Source: Acinetobacter sp. LoGeW2-3
Lineage (GTDB): Bacteria > Pseudomonadota > Gammaproteobacteria > Pseudomonadales > Moraxellaceae
Direction: 5' to 3'
NCBI RefSeq assembly: GCF_002688565.1
Contig: NZ_CP024011.1
Span: 2,232,001 to 2,296,000, forward strand
DNA: 64,000 nucleotides
This document shows positions 1 to 8,557 of this stretch, one piece after another. How positions within the stretch are numbered: the first letter of the stretch is position 1; the number at the start of each line of letters is the position of its first letter. The notes under the pieces were generated by a model. It had not been told where the DNA came from. It saw only the letters and a program-made list of their open reading frames with translations, and ran no database searches. The translations under genes were made by a program, and so were the position numbers.

Positions 1-380
1 ACGGCATTTAAATCTAGGTTTGATGTATTGCCACCCATTAAACCGCCAAGCAGATTACTGATCGAACCTAGATCAAAACTGCCACCATTAGCTTTCGTCA
101 GTTGGCTAATTAAACTATTGATATCGAGTTTAGACGCATTTGAACCGGTGAATTGGGTAATTAAATCCGTGAGGGAGCTGGAAGTTAAACTTTTACCTGA
201 AAGTAAGCTAGTTAAGAGGGAATCGAGGGAAGGCGTAGAGGGGGTAGAACCTGTAATAGATCCAATGATGCCAGAAAGACTGCCACTCAATAAACCGCTA
301 AGTAAATTCGTGTTTTGTGTCTCTGTCGTGAGCACTGGACTGAGTTTACTTTTAATTGAACTAAGAAGACTGAAAGCCAT
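1..380 (-). CDS. Partial Ser/Leu/Gly-rich hypothetical protein (N-terminal part)
   Basis: An open frame reads leftwards from an ATG at 380 to the window edge with no stop (about 126 codons seen). A Shine-Dalgarno-like AAGGA lies just upstream of the ATG. The protein starts MAFSLLSSIKSKLSPVL and is rich in Ser, Leu, Gly and Thr, with repeated LLSGLLSG/SLLSG-type segments and SNLLGGLMGGN near the visible end. I see no catalytic motif and do not recognise the family; the composition resembles low-complexity Acinetobacter hypothetical proteins. The C-terminus lies outside the window. An opposite-strand open frame over the same bases is better explained as a shadow of this gene. Confidence 0.6.
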   Translation of the reverse strand, partial: MAFSLLSSIKSKLSPVLTTETQNTNLLSGLLSGSLSGIIGSITGSTPSTPSLDSLLTSLLSGKSLTSSSLTDLITQFTGSNASKLDINSLISQLTKANGGSFDLGSISNLLGGLMGGNTSNLDLNA

Positions 381-737
381 AACCATTCCTTGCGTTTTTT
401 ATCTTGTTTTGATTATTTTGTTTTTAAATAAACGCTCAATTTTTATTCAATTTTTATACAAGTGTAAATTCAAGTATGAATAATCACATTTCGAAAACAG
501 TATGATTAGACGGACTATGGTTTTGGAAAAATTAATTCATTATAAATAATAAGGATTTGTTAAATATTTACGTTTATCTAAAATGTAGTTTATTCGACGA
601 ATGACCATCAAGCTGACTTAAAGCCTTGTAAATCCTTATCTGGTATTATTTTTCAATTAACTAGTAATTTATGAAAAAAATATCAATACTATGCGTAGAA
701 TAATTATGTATTTTAATAAAGCGGCCAGAGATTAAAG
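381..737. other. Intergenic region, no gene seen
   Basis: This AT-rich stretch separates two divergently read genes and must hold both promoters. I see no convincing ORF, hairpin terminator or RNA gene in it. Confidence 0.5.
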
Positions 738-1208
738 ATGGAATTAGATCGTTTTGATAAGCATATTCTTGAAATTTTGACCCATGAAGATGTCAATCTG
801 AATGAACTCTCTGAACGGGTAAATCTTTCAGTCAGTTCGGTCCATCGCCGTATTAAGCAATTGATTGATCATAATATTATTAGCGGCTTGAAAAGAGAAA
901 TTAATTATCAAAAGCTAGGTTTTAGTCTGCATGTGTTGTTACAGGTATCTTTGAGCAAGCATGACAGTGATACTTTTGCCAAATTTCTGGGCGAGCTGGA
1001 AAGTATTCCTGAAGTGATTAATGCTTTTCTGGTGACAGGGCAGTCGGCAGATTTTATTGTAGAAGTGGTTGCACGTGATATGGAAAACTATAGTGAGATC
1101 TTGCTCAACAAGATTGGTAAAATTGAACATGTGGTCGCACTGCACTCTAGTTTCGTAATTAAAGAATATAATGTTTTTAACTGTAGCGGCTTACTCAATA
1201 AAGTTTAA
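738..1208 (+). CDS. Lrp/AsnC family transcriptional regulator
   Basis: The 156-residue protein has the two-part Lrp/AsnC layout: an N-terminal winged helix-turn-helix (about residues 3-55, with SERVNLSVSSVHRRIKQL as the recognition region) and a C-terminal RAM/ligand-binding domain (about 65-145). Its length is normal for the family. Such proteins usually sense amino acids or related metabolites and bind DNA as octamers. No target operon is adjacent: the next gene (yebC) converges on it. Family assignment is firm; the effector cannot be read from sequence. Confidence 0.9.
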   Translation: MELDRFDKHILEILTHEDVNLNELSERVNLSVSSVHRRIKQLIDHNIISGLKREINYQKLGFSLHVLLQVSLSKHDSDTFAKFLGELESIPEVINAFLVTGQSADFIVEVVARDMENYSEILLNKIGKIEHVVALHSSFVIKEYNVFNCSGLLNKV

Positions 1209-1304
1209 TGGATAGGGCGTAGCATCACCTAAACATTTAGCCTGTATGGGTAAGTGGATGTATTGAAATCAGATACAAGATCCTCCAATAAGTTAGATAG
1301 AAAT

Positions 1305-1334
1305 AAAAAAACGCACCCGAAGGTGCGTTTTTGT
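1305..1334. terminator. Bidirectional terminator between the Lrp gene and yebC
   Basis: The inverted repeat AACGCACC-N3-GGTGCGTT is flanked by A-runs on the left and T-runs on the right. It sits between two converging genes, so it can end transcription from both sides. Confidence 0.85.
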
Positions 1335-1345
1335 CTTTATGAAGA

Positions 1346-2095
1346 TTAAGCGTCTAGCTGAGCCAGTACTTCGTCAGAGAATTCAACATTGGTATAAACG
1401 TTTTGAACATCATCAAGATCTTCAAGCATATCAATCATTTTCATGATTTTTTTCGCTTGATCGATGTCAGTGATTTCAGCTTTAGTAGAAGGGCTCATGA
1501 CAACTTCAGCATTATCAGATTTTAGACCTGCAGCAGTTAAAGCATCTTGAACTGTACCGAAGCTTTCTGGAGTCGTAATTACCAGAATTTCATCTTCATC
1601 AACTTCAATATCTTCAGCGCCAGCTTCCAGTGCAACTTCCATGATTTGATCTTCTAAAGACACATCTTCAAAAGTGATCTCACCACGTTTAGTGAACAGG
1701 AAGGCAACTGAACCGTTGGTACCTAAGTTGCCATCAGTTTTAGAGAAGCAGTGACGTACGTCAGGTACAGTACGGTTCAGGTTGTCTGTCATTGTTTCTA
1801 CAATAACCGCAACACCACCTACGCCATAACCTTCATAGGTTACTTCTTTAAGATCGTCGTTATCTTCGCCGCCTGCACCACGTTGAATCGCACGGTTGAT
1901 CACATCACGTGTCATGTTTACAGACAATGCTTTTTCGACAACAGCACGTAAACGTGGGTTGCTACCCGCATCTGGACCGCCGAGTTTTGCAGCAGTGGTT
2001 AATTCACGAATATATTTGGTAAAAAGTTTACCGCGGCTAGCATCTTGTTTTGCTTTACGATGCTTAATATTGGCCCACTTGGAATGACCCGCCAT
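1346..2095 (-). CDS. yebC: YebC/PmpR family protein
   Basis: This is a 249-residue protein starting [18 protein letters not shown], the N-terminus typical of the YebC/PmpR/TACO1 family, with the conserved block [16 protein letters not shown] and a middle segment [16 protein letters not shown]. Members were first annotated as transcriptional regulators. More recent work on the family links them to translation at polyproline-type stall sites. Length and acidic C-terminus are normal. It is transcribed alone and ends at the bidirectional terminator at 1305-1334. Confidence 0.95.
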   Translation of the reverse strand: MAGHSKWANIKHRKAKQDASRGKLFTKYIRELTTAAKLGGPDAGSNPRLRAVVEKALSVNMTRDVINRAIQRGAGGEDNDDLKEVTYEGYGVGGVAVIVETMTDNLNRTVPDVRHCFSKTDGNLGTNGSVAFLFTKRGEITFEDVSLEDQIMEVALEAGAEDIEVDEDEILVITTPESFGTVQDALTAAGLKSDNAEVVMSPSTKAEITDIDQAKKIMKMIDMLEDLDDVQNVYTNVEFSDEVLAQLDA

Positions 2096-2352
2096 GCGAA
2101 ATATGCTCCTTGTAGATTGGCTGTATGCCTATCGAATTGGGCAAATTCTACCATAAGGGCTTTTTTTAAAAAAAGAGCTTGGTTTTTAGATTTAACGATA
2201 ATGACAAAAAATAGACGGACTGAGGAATCTAATTGAGCATCTAAAGGCAATAATTTAGCTTAAATATAGAAAATGATGATTTTTTAATAGATAGTAATAA
2301 TGAGAGGAAAAAGTGAGATGTCATGTCATGCATAACATCTCATAGATATAAA

Positions 2353-2913
2353 TTATTTCTTTTCAGGGATCACAATATCCAAACCAACATTGTCTTTATA
2401 TAGCTGTTTAATTAAAGCCAAGTCATGTTCAAGGTCTGTTGGATAGATTTTTCCGAAAATACCGCCCTGTTTGGTTTTAGAGTTTGCATACAGTAAAACA
2501 ATTGGTACATTCGCCGCTTTGGCAATATGCCAGAAACCGGTACGAATTGGTCGACGTTCTTCACCATTTTTGGCACGGGTCGCTTCAGGTGCAATCACCA
2601 GATTGAATTTTTCATTACTCTGAAAAAGTTCAACCATCTGGCTCACAATATCCTTGCTAGATTTGCGATCTACCGGAATACCACCAATGCTTTCTAACAA
2701 TGGCTTAAATGGGCCCTTAAACAATTCTTTTTTAATCAGGGTATGAATTTTGATGTCGTACATTTGAAATAAAGCCAGAGAAAGCACGGCATCCATCATT
2801 GAAGTATGTTCGAAACCAACAATCACTTGCTTGTCTTCAAGTACATTTGGTTCAACGTGATACTGCCAGCCTGCAAGTTTAAACGCAGATTCGCCAATGA
2901 ATTTCTTAAACAT
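2353..2913 (-). CDS. PlsC-type 1-acyl-glycerol-3-phosphate acyltransferase family protein
   Basis: From the ATG at 2913 the protein has 186 residues. It carries the acyltransferase block I HX4D (His36-Asp41 in FEHTSMMD), block III-like IPVDRKSS and an EGTR-like APEATR. These motifs define the PlsC/LPLAT fold that transfers acyl chains to lysophospholipids or similar acceptors at the inner membrane. An upstream TTG would add 19 residues (MTRCKNKHKLCVFSYTPSP), but these are not acyltransferase-like, so the internal ATG is preferred. A clear ribosome binding site is lacking at either start. The exact acceptor is unknown. It stands alone. Confidence 0.8.
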   Translation of the reverse strand: MFKKFIGESAFKLAGWQYHVEPNVLEDKQVIVGFEHTSMMDAVLSLALFQMYDIKIHTLIKKELFKGPFKPLLESIGGIPVDRKSSKDIVSQMVELFQSNEKFNLVIAPEATRAKNGEERRPIRTGFWHIAKAANVPIVLLYANSKTKQGGIFGKIYPTDLEHDLALIKQLYKDNVGLDIVIPEKK

Positions 2914-3227
2914 AGGGGAAGGAGTGTATGAAAAAACACATAATTTGTGCTTGTTCTTGCATCTCGTCAAGTAGAATTGCTTTAAAAGCCTTAAATACGT
3001 TCAGAAGCAAGTAAATAAATATATGTACTAAGGGATAATTAAGACCTAAAAGCAATAACTGATTTAAATTTAATCAACAGAATGTCTTATAAGAGATAAA
3101 AAAACTCTTAAAAATGCTAAAAAATGACTGTTCAGCACAAAAAATACTTATTAGACTTTTGTCGAAGCCGAAGGATATGTTTTGGCTTCAAGACACTTCC
3201 GATCATGTTTGCTAGAGATGATAAAGA

Positions 3228-3347
3228 ATGACTTACTTAACGGCTTTGGTACTCTCATTGTTCATTTTTGCACTCATTGTTGTATGGTCTTTAATCGAAA
3301 TTTATATGGATATACGCAAAGAAGAAAATTTGGAGCGCAAAGCTTAA
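3228..3347 (+). CDS. Small single-pass membrane protein (39 aa)
   Basis: The ATG at 3228 opens a 39-codon frame: a hydrophobic helix of about 20 residues (LTALVLSLFIFALIVVWSLI) followed by a charged tail (DIRKEENLERKA). The arrangement, hydrophobic N-terminus then a charged cytoplasmic-type end, looks like a real small membrane protein rather than chance. A weak purine-rich stretch (GAGATGATAAAG) precedes the ATG. There is no homologue I can name. Confidence 0.5.
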   Translation: MTYLTALVLSLFIFALIVVWSLIEIYMDIRKEENLERKA

Positions 3348-3690
3348 GCTTTTAAATAATTAGATAGCTGAATTGATCTTAATATAGAAATTAATTCAGC
3401 CATTAAAATTGTCTGAATATTTAGATGTAAAAAGTATAAAAATATAGTCGAAACTTGATTTTCAAATATGCCCTTAACCCTCCTTTATTTTTAAAAGAAA
3501 TGGAAATATTTCTTTTAAAGGATCATAAGGCTACTCCTAAAGTATTAGAAATTTCCTTGAAGATTTTTGTCCAGATTTATAATTGTCGATGAAGTGTGCA
3601 AGCAGGCACGAAAAGGCTTGTCTTTTAAAAAAATCTTAGCTAGTATTCTTGTCGCCTAAACCTATTGATAAATAAGGTTTTCGGCATATA
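3348..3690. other. Intergenic region with a 12-bp hairpin, upstream of the tRNA gene
   Basis: A perfect 12-bp inverted repeat, TTTAAAAGAAAT (3490-3501) and ATTTCTTTTAAA (3508-3519), with a 6-nt loop, sits in this gene-free stretch. It is AU-rich and not followed by a long T run, so its role is uncertain. The last 50 bases should hold the tRNA promoter. No coding sequence is seen. Confidence 0.5.
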
Positions 3691-3767
<77 letters not shown>

Positions 3768-3800
3768 TATTTTATAATCATATACACTCATATGAAATCT

Positions 3801-3835
3801 AAACCCTTAATTCTTAACGGATTAAGGGTTTTTTT
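3801..3835 (+). terminator. Rho-independent terminator after the tRNA
   Basis: The 10-bp stem AACCCTTAAT/ATTAAGGGTT with a 9-nt loop is followed by a run of seven Ts. Confidence 0.85.
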
Positions 3836-3959
3836 ATACTTAAAATAATCTTATATACACTCATACAGGAACTGCTCGTTTGTATCCTTGTTTGTATCCT
3901 AAATTTAAAATATAACTCAGGATACAAATTTTAAATAAATGTTAGGTAAATAAAGCGTT

Positions 3960-5171
3960 ATGAGCAGAAATAAACTTTTATCTGATGTGGCATATGCTGC
4001 TTTAAAAGCAAAAGATAAAGAATATCGAAAGGCAGATATTTCGGGACTTTATATGAAAGTTCAAACTTCAGGTAAGAAGTCATGGCAACTTCGTTTGAAG
4101 AATAATGAAGGCAAATGGACATGGGTAGGTTTAGGTTCTTATCCAGAGGTCTCAGTTAAAATTGCTCGTTCACAAGCATTAAAATATCAGTCGGGTGAAC
4201 TTCAAATTGTTACTCGTGCAGAACGTTTAAAACAAGCTTTATGTGATGAAAGTGAGTTGTTCGAAAACTTAATGCGGGATTGGATTGATACTAAGAAAAA
4301 TACATGGGATCCAGCAACATTTAAGAAAGAGGTTCAATCTATTGAAAAGCATCTTCTGCCCGTTTTTGGTCAACGTAAATATAAAGATATTACTTCTGGA
4401 GAATGGCTTGAATTTTTCCAAACAAAACAACGTGAAGAAAAAATTCTTAATCGAATTGAAAAATTAATCTCATACTGCCGTAACGCATATGACCTTGCCC
4501 TGTTCAAAGATAAAGCACACCATAATCCACTTGTGGGAATTGGTAAGTTTTTAGATAAAGATAAATCTGAGCCTATGAAGCATGTCAAAAAGCATGAGCT
4601 ACCTGAAATGCTTCAAAAAATAAGAAATTATTCTTCAGAGCAAATTAGTATCGCTTTAGAGTTATTGATCCTAATGTTCCCGAGACCTGGAGAATTAAGA
4701 CAAGCTAAATGGGAACATTTTGACTTTGAAGAACGTGTTTGGATCAGACCAGGTGCAATGATGAAAATGGGTATAGAACATGGTATTCCGCTTTCTAATC
4801 AATCAATTAATTTATTGAAAAGGCTTAAGGCGATCTCAAATCGAGAGAGTGAGTACCTTTTTCCAGCACGTGACAGTGTGAACAAAACAATATCAAATTT
4901 AACTTTTAATGTGGCATTAAATCGACTTGGATATAGAGGTAAGCAAAATCCACATGGTTACCGCCATATCGCTTCAACGGAACTGAACGATCTTTATAGT
5001 GATAAAGCGCAAGTAATAGAATCAGCGTTATCTCACTTAAAGGCTGGAGTAAAGGGAGCATACGACAAGGGTGCTCACCTAAGGGAGCGGTATGAAATTA
5101 TGCAAAATTGGGCAGATCAAATAGATCAACTTTGTGGACCGAGAGTGTTTCCTAAGGTTCATGCAAGCTAA
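3960..5171 (+). CDS. Tyrosine recombinase, P4/DUF4102-type integrase
   Basis: This 403-residue integrase has the DUF4102-type N-terminus (DISGLYMKVQTSGKKSWQLRL, VGLGSYPEVS) and a C-terminal tyrosine recombinase domain. The catalytic set is visible: Arg242 in FPRPGEL, His332 and Arg335 in HGYR, His359 in ALSH and the nucleophile Tyr368 in GAYDKG. Length is normal for island integrases of this type. It starts 193 bp after tRNA-Ile2 and reads away from it, the usual arrangement for an element inserted in a tRNA 3' end. I could not find a second copy of the tRNA 3' end in the window, so the far end (attR) is lost or outside. Confidence 0.9.
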   Translation: MSRNKLLSDVAYAALKAKDKEYRKADISGLYMKVQTSGKKSWQLRLKNNEGKWTWVGLGSYPEVSVKIARSQALKYQSGELQIVTRAERLKQALCDESELFENLMRDWIDTKKNTWDPATFKKEVQSIEKHLLPVFGQRKYKDITSGEWLEFFQTKQREEKILNRIEKLISYCRNAYDLALFKDKAHHNPLVGIGKFLDKDKSEPMKHVKKHELPEMLQKIRNYSSEQISIALELLILMFPRPGELRQAKWEHFDFEERVWIRPGAMMKMGIEHGIPLSNQSINLLKRLKAISNRESEYLFPARDSVNKTISNLTFNVALNRLGYRGKQNPHGYRHIASTELNDLYSDKAQVIESALSHLKAGVKGAYDKGAHLRERYEIMQNWADQIDQLCGPRVFPKVHAS

Positions 5172-5194
5172 TTTTTGAGCAGTTTTTTTACTAT

Positions 5195-5243
5195 TTTTCC
5201 ATTTTTTTAACGTACAACAGGCCTTTTTTTTGAAGCATGCTAG
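5195..5243 (+). promoter_or_regulatory. Upstream element, copy 1 (before the first AlpA-like gene)
   Basis: The stretch has a T-rich tract, then TTTTAACGT, CAGG and GCTAG. The same order and spacing recur at 5607-5656 before the second AlpA-like gene. It is either a shared operator/promoter or the trace of duplication of a whole gene unit. Confidence 0.45.
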
Positions 5244-5277
5244 TTTTGAAATTATCTATTAATCATTAGGGATAGAG

Positions 5278-5508
5278 ATGATTTCAAATACTGCATTTGA
5301 CATTGTTGTAAATGGTATCGTGTTAAAGCCTCTCAGATTAAAAAAGAAAGAAGTATGTGACTATCTGAAATTTTCAGTAGAGCAGTTAAGAAAAGTTTCG
5401 ATGAATGATGAAAGCTTTCCAAGACCAATCAAAACTGGTAGTACACGACAATCTGGTGTTTATTATGATTTTAACGAGATCATGTTTTGGAAAGAGAAAA
5501 ATTTATAA
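5278..5508 (+). CDS. AlpA-like DNA-binding protein (copy 1)
   Basis: This is a 76-residue protein with a predicted helix-turn-helix (about residues 22-45, KKKEVCDYLKFSVEQLRKV) followed by FPRPIKTGSTRQSGVYYDFNEIMFW. That matches the AlpA/excisionase-like fold, where an F-P-x-P turn and a W near the end are typical. AlpA proteins in prophage-like elements activate integrase or act in excision. It lies 107 bp after the integrase and reads the same way. It is paralogous to the gene at 5704. Confidence 0.7.
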   Translation: MISNTAFDIVVNGIVLKPLRLKKKEVCDYLKFSVEQLRKVSMNDESFPRPIKTGSTRQSGVYYDFNEIMFWKEKNL

Positions 5509-5606
5509 TTAGTAAATTTTATCAAATAGGTCCTACAGGGCCTATTTTCTTATATAAAGATCTGGGACGTACTTTGAGTAGTTAATAATTAAACGAAAAT
5601 GGTTTA

Positions 5607-5656
5607 TTTTTTCCTTTTTTTAACGTCACGCAGGGATATTTTAGAGTTGATGCTAG
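5607..5656 (+). promoter_or_regulatory. Upstream element, copy 2 (before the second AlpA-like gene)
   Basis: Aligned with 5195-5243 this copy keeps the T tract, TTTTAACGT, CAGG and GATGCTAG in the same order. It lies about 50 bp before the second AlpA-like start. Confidence 0.45.
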
Positions 5657-5703
5657 ATTAAATCTTTCAACAGATTTCAATTTAAGCAGGTTTAATAGTA
5701 TCA

Positions 5704-5931
5704 ATGAGTTCATGTAAAACGCATACTAAGTCTAAGGAGATTTGTCAGTTTTTGAATAAGAAAACAGTTTGTAAGCTCCTTAGAATTTCGATTAATGAGC
5801 TTCGAGAACAAGAATTAAATGATAATCTTTTTCCACGAGGAATCAAAAGTGGAACGAGCAAGCAGTGTGGAGTTAAGTATCGTTACGATGAGATTATTAA
5901 TTGGCATTTAAGAAAGTTGGAGCAGCGTTGA
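5704..5931 (+). CDS. AlpA-like DNA-binding protein (copy 2)
   Basis: This 75-residue paralogue of the preceding gene has a helix-turn-helix at about residues 18-40 (NKKTVCKLLRISINELRE), then LFPRGIKSGTSKQCGVKYRYDEIINW. The two share the KT/KSG(T/S)xxQxGVxY and DEI/NEI..W features, so they probably arose by duplication. Likely role: regulator or excisionase partner of the integrase. Nothing else of a phage or satellite (replicase, packaging genes) follows. Confidence 0.65.
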   Translation: MSSCKTHTKSKEICQFLNKKTVCKLLRISINELREQELNDNLFPRGIKSGTSKQCGVKYRYDEIINWHLRKLEQR

Positions 5932-5939
5932 ATAATATC

Positions 5940-5963
5940 AAAGCTCACTGTTAAGTGGGCTTT
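5940..5963 (+). terminator. Hairpin after the second AlpA-like gene
   Basis: The 9-bp inverted repeat AAAGCTCAC/GTGGGCTTT starts 8 bp after the stop codon. The T run is short, so it is a moderate terminator candidate. Confidence 0.5.
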
Positions 5964-6086
5964 GTAGCATAAGGCTTGTTGTTAACTCTAATTTGAATGC
6001 TTTGAGTTATCGTCATTTCAATATCTTTTATTGCATTCTGGGTTGCAAAATCGAGGGTCCCTGCTTCTCTCATAAATTCTAAATAA

Positions 6087-6524
6087 ATCTCATCATTAGT
6101 TGAATATACTAAAGCATCATTACAACTAGCCTCAAAAAATCTATCTTCAATAGAAATATCCGAGGTGCTTAAATCACGGATAAAAAAAGTTGAACCAACT
6201 AATAGTACCTTGCTGATGATTAAAGCTGTCATGCAGAAAGTAGATAAGTTATACCAAGAAGGGACTCAATATAAGAAATGCGGAGTGATCTTAACCTGTA
6301 TAGAGCTGAAATCATTTCATATACCAGATTTGCTAGCAGATATTGAGGTGATAGAAAGGTATGATTCTCTACAGAGTATGATTGAAGAAGTGAAGTCTAA
6401 ATTTGGCGATCGCAAATTAGGGATTGGATCAGCTAACTTGCCTAGCCGAGACTGGATAATGACCCGAAATAATATAACCCAAAACTACTTCTCAAGAGAT
6501 GGTCTATTAGAAATTACCAAATAA
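6087..6524 (+). pseudogene. umuC: umuC 3' fragment (DNA polymerase V subunit, C-terminal part)
   Basis: The frame is open from 6087 to the stop at 6522-6524, and an in-frame TAA sits just upstream at 6084. The translated tail matches the UmuC C-terminus: VEPTNSTLLMIKAVMQKVDK, then YQEGTQYKKCGVIL (compare the UmuC GHRYxKAGVML block), then KFGDRKLGIGSA and RNNITQNYFSRDGLL. All catalytic polymerase domains are missing, so this is a broken remnant. A GTG at 6165 opens a 119-codon frame but is not a credible start. An opposite-strand frame at 5951-6232 partly overlaps the fragment and is probably spurious. UmuC genes are frequent in Acinetobacter mobile elements. Confidence 0.75.
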
Positions 6525-6632
6525 ACCATATTTGGTACTGCTATTCACTGAAATGCTCAGGAATATCGGTTTTAAGCGCCGTATTACTTACACGCAGCGG
6601 CTTTTAAAGCAACAAAGTTACATAATTCAAAG

Positions 6633-6760
6633 TTACTTTTCCATCGGTGTTTTACCTTTAAAAGCTGAATGCGGTCTCATCGAGTTATAGTAATGTTGCC
6701 ATTCGCCTAGCTTGTCTTGGATATCATCAGATTTTTGAACACTACCAAATAGTTGCCATT
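6633..6760 (-). pseudogene. Transposase 3' remnant (integrase-core, IS3/IS481-like)
   Basis: On the minus strand, about 42 codons ending at a TAA at 6633 encode DKLGEWQHYYNSMRPHS followed by AFKGKTPMEK. This is the hallmark C-terminus of rve-type transposases (W-x-x-x-Y-N-x-x-RPH-x-x-x-GxTP). The upstream part of the gene and both inverted ends are absent or unrecognisable, so this is a scar of an insertion sequence. Confidence 0.75.
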
Positions 6761-7411
6761 AAATAATATTTTGATAATTAATCAGTTCTTATAGGGAATA
6801 TATCCTAGGTTTTTAGTCATATTGTATTTTTTTAGATATCTCTTTGATCAAGGCTTTTTAAAGGTTGAAACTTGAGCCTATGAGTTTTAATTTTCTCTAT
6901 TGGATTCTCATAAATGACATTCCTTTCCACAGTAACTTCAAATGCGTTTCATAGAGAGATGCTCAGTTGTTAAAAGTTTATGCTGTTTAAGAATCACGAC
7001 TGATGATCTCTTCACTATCTTCAGTTGTGATATTTGCGATATAGGATAAATTAAAATAAAGCATTCACTTGGTGCAAAATGGTGAAAGATTTTTGAGCGT
7101 GCTTCTATTTTTTGCATAATGGTAGGGCGAAATAAAATTTAAGCAATGCATCAAAAAAAAGCATAAAAAATAATTTAAAAAAATAATAGAATAAAAAACT
7201 AATATTTTGAATAAAATAAAATCCATTAATATTTTTTAAATAATTTTAAGTTATTGTATTTAAAAAAATAAAAATATTTATGATAATTTTTGGTGCCATT
7301 TTTTCTAACTCGTGCACTATTATTTTCGTCATAAAAAATAGTTGACATTTCAATCAAATAAATTAGTTTATTGTTTAATAAATCCACAATTTAAAAAACT
7401 TTTGGTGGGAT
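6761..7411. other. Very AT-rich gene-free region before the iac operon
   Basis: About 650 bp have no supported gene. The last 250 bp are extremely A/T-rich with long A runs, consistent with a curved promoter region. A TTGACA (-35-like) is at 7342-7347, with weak -10 candidates near 7365-7372. GTGCAC occurs at 7312-7317 and TGGTGC at 7291-7296. Whether these are regulator sites is unknown. Confidence 0.5.
7342..7372 (+). promoter_or_regulatory. Candidate promoter of the iac operon
   Basis: A consensus -35 hexamer TTGACA (7342-7347) lies about 65 bp before the first gene. The -10 is poorly matched (candidates TAGTTT or GTTTAT, about 16-18 bp downstream), as expected for a regulated promoter. 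Confidence 0.45.
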
Positions 7412-8557
7412 ATGAACAATATTTTTTTTGAAAAAATACAGTCAAAAAATAGTGGTCTGAAAGCCGCTATCAAAGATTCAATTGATATATCGGGGTACAA
7501 AACTGTTGCGGGTAGTCGAGCTTTATTAAATACAGAGCCTGCTATAAAAAATGCTGAGATTGTCGATCTACTTGAACAGCATCAGTGTCAAATTGTGGGT
7601 AAAACCAATCTTCATGAGTTGGCATTTGGTATTACGGGGATCAATCAATTTACCGGTACAGCAATCAACTCTAAATATCCAGAATTAATACCAGGCGGTT
7701 CATCAAGTGGTTCAGCGGCTGCCGTTGCAGCAGGACTTGTTGATTTTTCAATCGGAACTGATACAGGCGGATCAATTCGTATGCCGGCAGCATGTTGCGG
7801 TGTATATGGATTGAAACCAACCTTTGGCCGTGTGAGCCGCGTCGGTGTTTTGCCAATGGATACGACTTTGGATTGTGTGGGACCTTTTGCCAATTCACTC
7901 GACATGATTGTTGAAGCAATGGCGATTATTTGCCCGAACTTTAATAAATCATTAGCTAAGCAACGTATGGAGCCAAGACTTGCTGTCTTGGCTGTGGATG
8001 CTGATGCTGAAGTACAAAATACGATCCGATATTATCTTGAACAAAAAGAGATCATAGATCTGCCAGTTGTTGAATCTTCTTTATTTGATCAAGCCTATCA
8101 CGCTGGCATGCAAATCATTAATGCTGAAACTTGGCAAGCTTATGGTGTGCTTACCGAAACTGGCCTGGTGGCCGAAGATGTCAATGTTCGCTTATTAAAG
8201 GCTGCATCAACTTCAGAAAAAGATGTAGCACAAGCAAATGAAATTCGTACCCAATTTACTCAAGAAATTGAGGCATTGCTAGATCAGTACGATGCGCTGT
8301 TGTTGCCTACATTACCGCAAGTTCCACCTTTACTAAAAGATGCAGCAAATACCGCAGCTTTTTTAAATATGACCGCTTTAATTCGACCTTTTAACTTGTC
8401 TGGTCATCCTGCAATCAGTATCCCGTTAGAGAGCGATACAGGCTTACCAGTAGGGTTGCAAATAATCACTAAACATAATGATGACGAAAAATTATGTGCA
8501 ATAGCTCAATACATTGTGAATAAAAAATCGTCCCCAAAAGAGGAGTTGGATAAATGA
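7412..8557 (+). CDS. iacH: IacH, amidase-signature enzyme of indole-3-acetate catabolism
   Basis: A 381-residue amidase-signature protein. The Ser-cisSer-Lys triad is visible as Lys21 (AAIKDS), Ser97 (PGGSSSGS) and Ser121 (DTGGSIR). It is shorter than many amidases because the N-terminal helical region is reduced. In the iac pathway IacH is an amidase-like enzyme assigned to a late hydrolytic step; its exact substrate is less firmly established than that of IacA. It is the first gene of an operon in the order H-A-B-I-C-D-E-F-G, the order known from Acinetobacter baumannii. The ATG is preceded by GGTGGGAT, and the stop overlaps the next start (ATGA). Confidence 0.88.
   Translation: MNNIFFEKIQSKNSGLKAAIKDSIDISGYKTVAGSRALLNTEPAIKNAEIVDLLEQHQCQIVGKTNLHELAFGITGINQFTGTAINSKYPELIPGGSSSGSAAAVAAGLVDFSIGTDTGGSIRMPAACCGVYGLKPTFGRVSRVGVLPMDTTLDCVGPFANSLDMIVEAMAIICPNFNKSLAKQRMEPRLAVLAVDADAEVQNTIRYYLEQKEIIDLPVVESSLFDQAYHAGMQIINAETWQAYGVLTETGLVAEDVNVRLLKAASTSEKDVAQANEIRTQFTQEIEALLDQYDALLLPTLPQVPPLLKDAANTAAFLNMTALIRPFNLSGHPAISIPLESDTGLPVGLQIITKHNDDEKLCAIAQYIVNKKSSPKEELDK

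Noticed and set aside
28..483. Plus-strand open frame of about 150 codons at the left edge
   Set aside because: The minus strand over the same bases encodes a regular Ser/Leu/Gly-rich protein with a good ribosome site, and the plus-strand product looks like its shadow.
2914..2970. TTG start for the acyltransferase
   Set aside because: The added residues are not family-like; the internal ATG gives the normal N-terminus.
5951..6232. Minus-strand frame of 93 codons
   Set aside because: Its first half is antisense to the recognisable UmuC tail, and the rest has no family likeness or ribosome site I can support.
6165..6524. Complete 119-codon gene starting at GTG 6165
   Set aside because: The GTG lies inside UmuC-like coding sequence that is open from 6087; it is a fragment, not a full gene.
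7291..7317. TGGTGC and GTGCAC upstream of iacH as an IclR-type operator
   Set aside because: The arms are 15 bp apart and do not match the 8-3-8 geometry of the sites at 30452 and 36509.
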